Shown: positions 20,471 through 30,041 of the stretch, piece after piece | Layout: the number at the start of each line of letters is the position of its first letter | How positions within the stretch are numbered: the first letter of the stretch is position 1 | Assembly: GCA_016710585.1 (NCBI GenBank) | Contig: JADJVN010000046.1 | Coordinates: forward strand, 124,001-188,000 | DNA length: 64,000 nucleotides | Reading direction: 5' to 3' | Origin: Saprospiraceae bacterium | Lineage (GTDB): Bacteria > Bacteroidota > Bacteroidia > Chitinophagales > Saprospiraceae | The notes under the pieces: model-generated | Seen by the model: the letters and a program-made list of their open reading frames with translations, nothing else | What the model was told of the DNA's origin: nothing | Databases searched by the model: none | Position numbers and translations under genes: made by a program

Positions 20471-23163
20471 ATGAAAGAATTATTTACACTATTTTTTATG
20501 ATGCTATTTAATCTGGTCGCATATCAACTTTTTGCTCAAAGCGAATACCAAAAGACTAGATTTAATACTGTAGAAGAAAAAAATTTTTATAAAATTTCTG
20601 AGAATGTAAAAAAAGTTCTGTGGGAGGAAAGATTAAAAGCAACAACAACACCTTCTGAGAAAAAATCAAATGAGAATGAACTTATAAAATTCGGCAGATG
20701 GCAATATTTTTGGAAAGATTTTGTCAATCAAGATGGTAGTCTTCCTACTCAATGTCTAGATATCGATTTACTTCAGTTGAAACCTAATTCACCTTTACCT
20801 ACTTTACAAAATGAAAGTAATGTATTAAATGAAAAGAACTGGAAGCAAGTTGGACCAACAAAGAGAGTAAATCCTAATGGACATGTAACTTATCCAGGAA
20901 TGGGAAGAGTGAATGTAGTGAGAAAAATTGGTCCTTCCACTTATATAGCTGGTACACCTCAAGGTGGTATTTGGAAAACTGTAGATAATGGGGTTAATTG
21001 GGTGCCGAAAACAGATGGGATAGCTTTTTTGAGTATTGGTGATATACGAATGAATCCCAATGATTCAATGAAAATGTATGCCATAACTGGTGATAGAAAT
21101 ATGATTTCTTCTCAAAGTATTGGAATTATAAAGTCAACAGATGGAGGAGATACATGGAGTACTACAAGCTTAGTTTTAACTCCTGAATTGGACAAATCAA
21201 ACTCCAATATTGGGATAAAACCAAATAATCCTAATCACATGATTGCGGTAGTGCAAAATTATGTTTTTATACGACAGATGCTTGGAACACATATACAAAG
21301 GGAATTTATATGGAAGGAGGATTAGATGTATTATATACTAACGATTTTATAATAATATCGGATGAAAAAGGATCCATATTTAGAAGTACAGATAATGGAG
21401 CAACTTTTGAACGAATTTATTTGAATGCTGAAGGCCAGTTTGGGGGTATTGCACTTAGATTTAATCCAATACTAGTTGGTAAGCAGGATTCATTTTATGG
21501 TAAAGATGTTTATTTTTTAGCAGGTAAGAAAAATGGTGCGATTTTATATAAGGCAAGTGCCTCTCAAATACTTTTTGCAACGCAAGAATTGCCATTAAGC
21601 CCAGTAAAGCTTGGTGCTACAATTCCTGACTTTAATCCAAAAGATGTATATTGTGTTGTGCTTGCTGTAAATCCAAACAATATAAATAAAATTATGGCGC
21701 TTGGAGAGGAAGGCTATTATTCAAATGATGGAGCTACAACATGGGCTAAAAAAATGGATGTCTTTACTACTTATAAAAGTCGCCAAACTTATGTTCACTC
21801 AGATCATCACTTTGCTGAATTCATCGACGATACCACAGTTTTGGTTGGTCACGACGGTGGTGTCAGTTTAATAAACACAAAAGCTGATCCTTTCGGTCAT
21901 ACAGACATTACAGGAAATATGATCATTAGTCAGATTTATCATGCAGCAATATATAATGCGGATAAGAATAATGAAAACTTGCTTTTGGGGACACAAGACA
22001 ATGGAGGATTTTCAAAATCACCTTCTACTAAAGGCGGAGAATGGGTAGCCGCACTAGGAAGTGATGGAACCGCTGCAGGTATTAATCATCGTGATCCTCT
22101 AGTTCGTTTTATGGGTGGAATTCATGGAGCATTGCATAGGACAAATACGGCTTATTTAGCTGATTATAAAGACGGAAATGAAGTAATAGGTTCAGATCCA
22201 AAAAATTCCCCATTTGTTTGCGAAGTAATCATTCATGATCAGAAACCTAATGTTGTTTTTGCAAGCCAAAATGAATTAAAATTTTCTTTTGATACTGGAA
22301 AGACTTTTTATAATGCACCATTTATATGGAATTATTTTGTGGCTTTAGATGAAATAGATCAGTATGCGGATCGCATTGCTGTGATACAAAAAGGTAAGGC
22401 TCAAAAATTGGTAAAATATGATACCTCAGCTACAATAGACCCGTTTAAAGCTTTTACTGATTTAAACGATATAGCAAAACCTACAGGCATCACTGTAAAT
22501 TTTAATTCTGTTTGTCTTGCTTCAACAAATAACAAGGTAATATATGCTTCGGTTCCTGGATTAGATTCTACAAAAAAGGTATTTAAATCTACAGACAATG
22601 GGCTTACTTGGACTAATATTACTTTTGATTTACCCAATGTTAGTGTAAGAAAAATTTTGAATCAAGTGGCAGGGATAGGAAGTTTTGAAGAAATTATCTA
22701 CGTAGCTACTAATCTTGGCGTATATGCTCTCATTCGCGAAACTGAAAACTCAAAGAAGTGGACAAAAGTTGGAAAAATGCTGCCCAATGTAGCAGTGAAT
22801 GATTTGGATATTAATTATTCATCATTAAAATTGTATGCTTCAACTTTTGGACGTGGTTTATGGGAATTGGATGTGAATTATTCGGTAAATTCAACTGGAA
22901 TAAATGACAATAAAATAACTGAAGATCACTTTCAAGTTTATCCAAATCCATCATCTGCAAATCAGTCTGTTCATATTGAATTACCTCAAAATGTTAACGA
23001 AGCAAAGTATACTTTATATAATTATGTAGGTGGAATTTTAAAGTCAGGAAATTTAACAAGATCAGAAAATGTAATATCGTTGAATGGCATTGCACCTGGT
23101 CTTTATTTAATGTCATTCGAGGTTGATAAAATTAAGTATTGTAAAAAAATTGTGGTAGAATAG
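20471..23163 (+). CDS. Secreted BNR/sortilin-like beta-propeller protein 1 with T9SS sorting domain (one frameshift)
   Basis: Restoring one T in the run at 21264-21268 joins two frames into an 897-residue protein. The reading then continues through YTTDAWNTYTKG, as in its two paralogues. It has a signal peptide (MKELFTLFFMMLFNLVAYQLFAQ) and a conserved ~120-residue N-terminal region. Next comes a long propeller with Asp-box-like motifs: GGIWKTVDNGVNW, STDGGDTWS, RSTDNGATF and KSTDNGLTWTNI. The C-terminal T9SS type A sorting domain has FQVYPNPSSANQS and ends in KIKYCKKIVVE. The fold resembles sortilin/VPS10 and GH74/sialidase propellers, but I see no basis for a specific enzyme activity. It is the most divergent of three tandem copies and lies directly after a two-component system. 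Confidence 0.85.
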
Positions 23164-23607
23164 AATTTTTAGATATTTCTTTTCATTTAATGCTATTCTA
23201 GTTTTAAAGATTTCTTAAAACTTTTTGAATTGCAAAGTTTATATGTTTATAGTTTATGTTGGTCACCCTCTTTCTAAATTTCACAAGGGGAATAAGTAAA
23301 CTATAAATTGAACTTTGAATATTTTGAATGTACTTCAATCTCATTTATATGGTAAAAATTGGATGGTCATTTATGTCAAAAATAATTGCAAATTTATTGG
23401 AACAAAATCCATCTTGCCAGAAGCATCAAAATCGATTTCAAAAATAAAATTTTAATCACTGTTACACTTAAGTATATTTGAAATGATCAATATTAGTTGA
23501 AATTTTTTAGTATGAAACTAGATCGAATATTCTAAACTAGTGTGTCAATTAATATGTATTATTTTGGATATTTTGCATTGTGATAATATAACAGGATTAG
23601 ATAATCC
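23164..23607. repeat. Non-coding spacer between propeller genes 1 and 2
   Basis: No ORF is supported. Blocks shared with 26340-26789 include CATTTAATGCTATT, GGTCACCCT followed by TTTCTAAATTTCACAA, TAAATTGAACT, and GGTAAAAATTG with ATGGTCATT soon after. Retention of these blocks could mean function (untranslated RNA or regulation) or simply recent duplication. Confidence 0.6.
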
Positions 23608-23654
23608 TAGCTACATATAACTATTTTATTTCACTCTTAGTAGCCATAATTTTG
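23608..23654 (+). promoter_or_regulatory. Promoter of propeller gene 2: dyad + TTTT + 19 bp + TAATTTTG
   Basis: TAGCTACATATAACTA (23608-23623) abuts TTTT (23624-23627). TAATTTTG (23647-23654) follows after exactly 19 bp, 39 bp before the ATG. Confidence 0.65.
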
Positions 23655-23693
23655 TATTGAAATAAACTTATTTAACCAACTTATTTATTACAT

Positions 23694-26339
23694 ATGAAAA
23701 AAAGATTTACATTATTTTTGATGATGCTATTCAGCTTTGCGGCATATCAAATTTTAGCACAAAGTGAATACCAACAAGCCAGATTTAATACTGCTGAAGA
23801 AATAAATTTTTATAAAATTTCTGGAAATGTGCAAAAAGCTTTGGCCATTGAAAAATTAAAAGCGGTAACCCCGTCAGAAAAAAAATCAATTGAAAAGGAA
23901 ATTAAACAATTTGGTCGATGGCAATATTACTGGAAAGATTTTGTAAATCAAGATGGCAGTCTTCCTACTCATTGCCTTGATTTGGATTTGCTTCAGCTTA
24001 AGCCTAATTCCCCTTTACCTAACTTACAAACTGAAAGCAGTTTATTGAATACAAAGAACTGGATACAAGTTGGGCCAACCGTAAGGGTTGATGCTCATGA
24101 ATATACAGACTTTCCAGGAATGGGAAGAGTGAATGTAATTAGAAAATTAGGTCCTACTACTTACATAGCAGGAACACCTCAAGGTGGAATTTGGAAGACT
24201 ACCGACAATGGAACTAATTGGTTACCTAAGACAGATGGGATTGCTTTGTTAGGTATTAGTGATATTCGTGTCAATCCAAATGATCCTATGAAAATGTATG
24301 CTGTTACAGGTGATAGAGAGAAGCATACTGCTCTAAGTATTGGAGTTATAAAATCACTCGATGGAGGAGAAACATGGGATACTACAAGTTTAGTGGTAAA
24401 ACCAGAATTAAACAAAGCAACTTCTAATCTAGGGGTAAAACCGAATAATCCTAACCACATGTTGGCTGTCGTACAAAGAGATGTATATTATACCACAGAT
24501 GCTTGGGCAACATACACAAAAGGACCCAATATTCAAGGTGGATTAGATGTATTGTATACTAATGAATTTATTTTAATATCAGATATTTTTGGAGGGATAT
24601 ATAGGAGTACAGATAATGGTGCAAATTTTGTACAAATATATAGTAATAATGAAGGAGTAGGCAATATCGCTTTGCGATTTAACCCAACAGTTGTTGGAGA
24701 TGATGTTTATTTTTTAGCCGGCAAGAAAAATGGACCAATTCTTTATAAAGCAAGCATAGCTCAAATAATGGCTGCAACAGAAGCGAATAAATTAGTTGCA
24801 ACAAAAGTGGGTGGAACTATACCTGACTATAATCCTCAAATTATTTATAATGTTGTTCTTGCAATAAATCCATTGGCGCCAAATAAAATAATGGTCTTAG
24901 GAGTAGATGGTTATTATTCTACAGATGGAGCTGCCACATGGGCTAAAAAAATGGATGCTTATAATAGTAAAACAAGTGGAGAAACTTATGTTCACCCTGA
25001 TCATCACTTTGCTGAGTTCATGGATGATACTACAGTTTTAATTGGACATGATGGTGGGGTTAGTATCGTCAATGTAAATACTCAACCTTTTAGGCATACT
25101 GACATAACAGGGAATATGATTATTGGCCAGATTTATAATGGTGCAATTTATAACTCGGACATGAATAACGAAAACTTTTTATTAGGTTTACAAGACAATG
25201 ATGGGTTTTCAAAATCACCAAGCACCAAATCTGGAAATTGGGTTGCGGTGGCTGCTGGTGATGGAACTGCAGCTGGAATAAATCATCGTGATCCATTAAT
25301 TCGTTTTATGGGCGGAACTAATGGAGCGTTATATAGAACCACTACTGCTTATTTTAAAAATTATAATGATCATACTCAAGTTATTCCTTCTGATCAAAGT
25401 ACTGCTCCTTTTGTTTGTGAGGTAGTAATTCATGATCAAAACCCTAACCATGTTTTTGCAGGCCATGGAGAATTAAAATATTCAAAAGATGCAGGTCTAA
25501 CATTTCAAGATGTAGGTCAAGAATTAAGGGTAGGGCCAACAGCAGAAATTGATCAATATGGGGATCGTATAGCTGTGATAGGACCGAATGGTCAGAAATT
25601 AGCAAAATATGATACAGTTACTGGAACATTTTCTAATGTAACTGATATTGCTAAACCGACAGGCATTACAGTTAATTTTAATTCAATTTGTCTTGCATCA
25701 ACAAATAGTATGATAATGTATGCTACGATTCCAGGATTAGATGCTGCTAATAAAGTATTTAAATCTATAGACAATGGACTTACATGGACTAACATCACAT
25801 TCGATTTACCTAATGTAATTGTCAGAAAAGTACTGAATCAAGTAGCAGGGACTGGAAGCTTTGAAGAAATTATTTATGTTGCTACAAATGTTGGAGTGTT
25901 TGGTCTTATTCGCGAAACTGAAAACTCAAAGAAGTGGATAAAAATTGGAAAAATGTTTCCAAATGTAACGGTTTACGATTTGGATATCAACTATACTGCA
26001 TTAAAATTATATGCTTCAACTCACGGAAGAGGATTTTGGGAATTGGATGTGAATTATTCTGTAAATTCAACAGGTATACATGACAACAAGTTAAGTGAAG
26101 ATCAATTCCAAGTATATCCAAATCCATCAACTACAAATCAGTCTGTTCAGATTGAATTACCTGAATATGTTAATCAAGCTAATTATGCTTTATTTAATTA
26201 TGTTGGTGGAAATTTGAAATCTGGAGTGATATCAAGATCAAATAATTTAATTTCAATGGATGGCATATATCCAGGTCTATATTTACTTTCCTTTGAAGTT
26301 GATCATGTAAGATATTGTAAAAAATTAGTGGTAAAATAG
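23694..26339 (+). CDS. Secreted BNR/sortilin-like beta-propeller protein 2 with T9SS sorting domain
   Basis: This is the only uninterrupted copy of the three: 881 residues with signal peptide MKKRFTLFLMMLFSFAAYQILAQ. Propeller blades carry GGIWKTTDNGTNW, SLDGGETWD, YYTTDAWATYTKG, RSTDNGANF, STDGAATWAKK and KSIDNGLTWTNI. A conserved HPDHHFAEFMDDTTVLIGHD segment lies mid-protein. The C-terminal domain (FQVYPNPSTTNQS to VRYCKKLVVK) is a T9SS type A sorting signal, so export across the outer membrane and surface attachment are expected. The ligand or substrate is unknown. The intact frame serves as the template for placing the frameshifts in copies 1 and 3. Confidence 0.9.
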   Translation: MKKRFTLFLMMLFSFAAYQILAQSEYQQARFNTAEEINFYKISGNVQKALAIEKLKAVTPSEKKSIEKEIKQFGRWQYYWKDFVNQDGSLPTHCLDLDLLQLKPNSPLPNLQTESSLLNTKNWIQVGPTVRVDAHEYTDFPGMGRVNVIRKLGPTTYIAGTPQGGIWKTTDNGTNWLPKTDGIALLGISDIRVNPNDPMKMYAVTGDREKHTALSIGVIKSLDGGETWDTTSLVVKPELNKATSNLGVKPNNPNHMLAVVQRDVYYTTDAWATYTKGPNIQGGLDVLYTNEFILISDIFGGIYRSTDNGANFVQIYSNNEGVGNIALRFNPTVVGDDVYFLAGKKNGPILYKASIAQIMAATEANKLVATKVGGTIPDYNPQIIYNVVLAINPLAPNKIMVLGVDGYYSTDGAATWAKKMDAYNSKTSGETYVHPDHHFAEFMDDTTVLIGHDGGVSIVNVNTQPFRHTDITGNMIIGQIYNGAIYNSDMNNENFLLGLQDNDGFSKSPSTKSGNWVAVAAGDGTAAGINHRDPLIRFMGGTNGALYRTTTAYFKNYNDHTQVIPSDQSTAPFVCEVVIHDQNPNHVFAGHGELKYSKDAGLTFQDVGQELRVGPTAEIDQYGDRIAVIGPNGQKLAKYDTVTGTFSNVTDIAKPTGITVNFNSICLASTNSMIMYATIPGLDAANKVFKSIDNGLTWTNITFDLPNVIVRKVLNQVAGTGSFEEIIYVATNVGVFGLIRETENSKKWIKIGKMFPNVTVYDLDINYTALKLYASTHGRGFWELDVNYSVNSTGIHDNKLSEDQFQVYPNPSTTNQSVQIELPEYVNQANYALFNYVGGNLKSGVISRSNNLISMDGIYPGLYLLSFEVDHVRYCKKLVVK

Positions 26340-26789
26340 AGTTGATATTTTTTATCATTTAATGCTATTTTTGTTTTAGTGCAGTCTTAAAATTTAAAGA
26401 ATTGCGATGTTGATATATTTATAGTTTATTTGGGTCACCCTAATTTTTCTTTCTAAATTTCACAATGACCAAAATTAAACTTTAAATTGAACTGTGAGCA
26501 ATTATAAGATTGTAGTAAAGAATTTTTATATCATTTACATGGTAAAAATTGAATGGTCATTGATGTAGAAAATAACTTCAAACTTAGGCTGAAAAAACCT
26601 ACTTTACCAGAATTCTTAAAATTGATCTTATAGATAAAATTTGATCACAAGTACCTAAGATTATTCAAAAATTATTAATATTAGTTGGAATTATTTTTAG
26701 TGTCACAAGTTTGAAATTTCTACACCAAAAAATGTAAAAATTCATTTTAGATCATTGCATAATAATATTATTTTTTAATTTGATAATCC
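26340..26789. repeat. Non-coding spacer between propeller genes 2 and 3
   Basis: This is a diverged copy of 23164-23607. It shares CATTTAATGCTATT, GGGTCACCCT, TTTCTAAATTTCACAA and ATGGTAAAAATTGAATGGTC in the same order. No coding potential is seen. Confidence 0.6.
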
Positions 26790-26836
26790 TAGCTATATAT
26801 AACTATTTTCTGCATGAAATACAACCAGTAGTTTTG
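26790..26836 (+). promoter_or_regulatory. Promoter of propeller gene 3: dyad + TTTT + 19 bp + TAGTTTTG
   Basis: TAGCTATATATAACTA (26790-26805) is the most symmetrical copy of the dyad. TTTT (26806-26809) follows, then exactly 19 bp and TAGTTTTG (26829-26836), 41 bp before the ATG. The 19-bp spacer differs in sequence from copies 1 and 2 but keeps its length. Confidence 0.68.
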
Positions 26837-26877
26837 TAACATAAACAATTTATTTAATCCATTTAATTAATCATCTT

Positions 26878-29520
26878 ATGAAAAAAGGATTTACATTATT
26901 TTTTCTAATGCTATTTAACTTTGTAGCATATCAACTTCTGTCTCAAAGTGAATACCAAAAAACCAGGTTTAATACTGCTGAAGAAAGAAATTTTTATAAA
27001 ATTTCTGAGAATGTACAAAAAGAATTGGCGATTGAAAAATTAAAAGCGATAACGCCATTAGAAAAGAAATCAATTGAAAAGGAAATTAAACAATTTGGTC
27101 GGTGGCAGTATTACTGGAAGGATTTTGTAAATCAAGATGGTAGTCTTCCTGCTCATTGTTTAGATTTAGATTTGCTGCAGTTGAAACCAAATTCACCTTT
27201 GCCTAGCTTGAACAGTGAAAGCAGTGTATTAAATGGAAAGAATTGGCAACAAATTGGACCAACAATTAAAGTTGATGCTCATGGATATGGATCCTATCCT
27301 GGAATGGGAAGAGTGAATGTAATCAGGAAATTAGGTCCTACTACATATATAGCAGGGACACCACAAGGTGGAATTTGGAAAACAACCGACAACGGTGCAA
27401 ATTGGGTTCCGAAGACAGATGTGATTGCTTTGCTAGGTATAAGTGATATACGCGTTGATCCAAATGATGCAATGAAGATATGCAACAACTGGTGATAGAG
27501 AGTATCCTGCATCTTTAAGTATAGGTGTAATTAAGTCTAGTGATGGCGGAGAAACATGGGGTACTACAAGTTTAGTATTAACTCCTGAATTAGATAAAGC
27601 AACCTCAAACTTAGGTATCAAACCCAATAATCCTAATCACATGATCGCAGTAATGCAACAATATGTTTATTATACCACTGATGCTTGGGCTACATATACG
27701 AAAGGAATTAGTATTGAAGGTGGTTTAGATGTATTATATACAAATGACTTTATTTTAATTTCGGATAATATTGGTAACATATACAGAAGTATAGATAATG
27801 GTGCAAATTTTGTAAAGATTTATAGTAATAATGAAGGTATTGGAGAAATTGCTCTTCGATTTAATCAAAAGGTAGTAGGAAATGATATCTATTTCTTGGC
27901 TGCAAAGAAAAATGGTCCCAGTTTATATAAGGCAAGTATTGCTGAAATTATTGCTGCAACAGAAACAAATAAATTAGTGGCGACAAAGGTTGGTGGCACA
28001 ATACCAGACTATAGTCCACAAGGAGTGTTTTGTGTTGCTCTTGCAGTACACCCAACTGATTTTAATAAAATATTTGTGTTCGGAGTAGATGGCTATTATA
28101 CAACAGATGGAGGAGTAACATGGGCTAAAAAATTGGATGCTTACAATAGTACTTCAGGTAGAGAAATTTATGTTCACCCAGATTATCATTATGCAGAGTT
28201 TATCGATGATACTACTGTTTTGGTTGGACACGATGGAGGAGTTGGTTTAATAAATACAAATACACAACCTTTCAGACATAACGATATTACAGGAAATTTG
28301 ATTATCGGTCAGATTTATAATTGCGCAATTTATAATTCGGACATGAATAATGAGAACTTCCTTTTAGGCATGCAAGACAATGATGGTTTTTCAAAATCAC
28401 CAACCACTAAATCTGGAAACTGGGTTGCTGTCTTGCTGGTGATGGAACTGCCGCTGGGATAAACCACCGTGATCAATTAATTCGTTTTATTGGCGGAACT
28501 CATGGGGCTTTGTCCAGAACTAACTCAGCTTTTTTGGCTAGTTATACGGATCAAACTCAAATTATAGCTCCAAATGAAAGTACTGCTCCTTTTGTTTGTG
28601 AGGTTGTAATTCATGACCAGAATCCTAACCATGTTTTTGCAGGGCATGGAGAATTAAAGTATTCGAAAGATGCAGGTCTAACCTTTCAAGATGTTGGTCA
28701 AGAATTAAAAGTTGGTCCAACTGATGAAGTCGATCAATATGGAGATCGAATTGCAGTAATAGGAAAAAATGGCCAAAAATTAGCAAGATATGATACAGTT
28801 ACTGGAACTTTTTCTAATGTAACCGATATTGTTAAACCGACAGGTATTACTTCTAATTTTAATTCTATTTGTCTTGCATCTACAAATAATATGATAATGT
28901 ATGCTACGATTCCAGGATTGGATGCGGGGAATAAGGTATATAAATCTACAGACAATGGACTTACTTGGACTAACATTACTTTTGATCTACCAAATGTAGT
29001 TGTTAAAAAAGTTCTTAATCAAGTTGCAGGTACGGCAAGCTTTGAAGAAATAATTTATGTTGCTACAAATGTTGGAGTGTATGGTCTTATTCGAGAAACT
29101 GAAAACTCAAAGAAGTGGACTAAAATTGGAAAATTGTTTCCCAATGTAACTGTATATGATTTGGATATAAACTATACTTCATTAAAATTATATGCTTCAA
29201 CTCATGGACGAGGATTTTGGGAATTGGATGTGAATTATTCTGTAAATTCAACTGGTATAAATGACAACAAGTTAACTGAAGATCAATTTCAAATATATCC
29301 AAATCCATCAACTGCCAATCAGTCTGTTCAGATTGAATTACCTCAATATGTTAATCAGGCTAATTATACTTTACTTAATTATGTTGGTGGGAATTTGAAA
29401 TCTGGAGTGATATCAAGATCAAATAATTTAATTTCCATGGATGGCATTTATCCAGGACTATATTTACTTTCCTTTGAGGTTGATCATGTAAGATATTGTA
29501 AAAAAATAGTGGTGAAATAA
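26878..29520 (+). CDS. Secreted BNR/sortilin-like beta-propeller protein 3 with T9SS sorting domain (two frameshifts)
   Basis: Three frames (from 26878, 27641 and 28510) align end to end with the intact copy 2. Two changes are needed: two bases (TA) restored near 27479, so that the reading becomes MKIYATTGDREYP, and one base near 28432 before AGDGTAAGINHRD. The repaired product has 881 residues, exactly the length of copy 2, which strongly supports one gene. It has a signal peptide (MKKGFTLFFLMLFNFVAYQLLSQ), the same Asp-box blades, and a T9SS sorting domain ending VRYCKKIVVK. The breaks may be assembly indels or genuine decay of one duplicate. The lipoprotein gene at 29523 starts two bases after the stop. 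Confidence 0.85.
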
Positions 29521-29522
29521 AA

Positions 29523-29930
29523 ATGAATAAGCATTGGTTTCTTGGCATTTTGGCCTTCTTTTTTTCAGGATGTTGTAATACTTTAAAAATAAAGAATGCT
29601 GAAGTTTTTAAAATTTATCCTGGTCAGCAAAATATGCCTTCTGAAAATGTGATCAGATTTTCATTTACATCAAATGAACCTGTGAATATCGGCGAATGGA
29701 TAGAATTAAGATCAGAAGAGGTTTTAAAGCTTCCTATTACCAGTATTGTCGATAAATCCAATACTTTCAGAAATGCAAATACTCTACTTGATGCAGGTGA
29801 ATATAGAATAGAAGTAAAATCTACTGATTCCAGTTATCTGATAAAGGAAGACATGGTCTTTTATGTTTCAATTAATGGCAAGTATGTAAAACTAAAACCT
29901 GCTATGAAAGAATCATTAAAAATGAAATAA
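29523..29930 (+). CDS. Small lipoprotein of unknown function
   Basis: The 135-residue protein has a lipoprotein signal (MNKHWFLGILAFFFSGCCNT, lipobox FSGC). The following ~115 residues look like a single beta-sandwich (VIRFSFTSNEPVNIGEWIEL...LDAGEYRIEVKS...MVFYVSINGKYVKLKP). I recognise no family. It starts two bases after the third propeller gene and is followed by a strong terminator, so it is almost certainly co-transcribed with it. It would be anchored in a membrane and may partner the propeller protein. Confidence 0.75.
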   Translation: MNKHWFLGILAFFFSGCCNTLKIKNAEVFKIYPGQQNMPSENVIRFSFTSNEPVNIGEWIELRSEEVLKLPITSIVDKSNTFRNANTLLDAGEYRIEVKSTDSSYLIKEDMVFYVSINGKYVKLKPAMKESLKMK

Positions 29931-29944
29931 TGAATTAAATTATA

Positions 29945-29986
29945 GGTTGGTACTCAAGGATATTTTTGAGTGCCAATCTTTTTTTT
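29945..29986 (+). terminator. Rho-independent terminator after the propeller/lipoprotein operon
   Basis: Left arm GGTTGGTACTCAA (29945-29957) pairs with TTGAGTGCCAATC (29966-29978), with two G-T pairs, around an 8-base loop. Eight T residues follow (29979-29986). It lies 14 bp after the lipoprotein stop. Confidence 0.88.
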
Positions 29987-30041
29987 ATTAAATTAAACAA
30001 TTAAAACGATTATCAATATTTTTTAAAATTCACAACTTGTC

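Larger units (their letters stand above)
20385..29520 (+). repeat. Three tandem copies of a ~3.2-kb gene-plus-spacer unit
   Basis: Unit starts (promoter dyads) lie at 20385, 23608 and 26790, giving periods of 3,223 and 3,182 bp. Each unit has a promoter, a leader of about 40 bp and a propeller gene of 881-897 residues. The first two units also have a ~450-bp non-coding spacer with conserved blocks. Copies 2 and 3 resemble each other more than copy 1. The third unit runs straight into a lipoprotein gene instead of a spacer. This is a direct tandem triplication that has since diverged. Confidence 0.9.

Noticed and set aside
20471..23163. Programmed frameshifting as the explanation for the broken genes
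   Set aside because: Breaks occur at different sequences with both insertions and deletions, including in fbp, and copy 2 of the propeller gene is intact. No common slippery site or stimulatory structure was seen.
20385..29520. Insertion sequence or transposon as the cause of the tandem array
   Set aside because: No transposase, terminal inverted repeats or target-site duplications were found; simple tandem duplication is enough.
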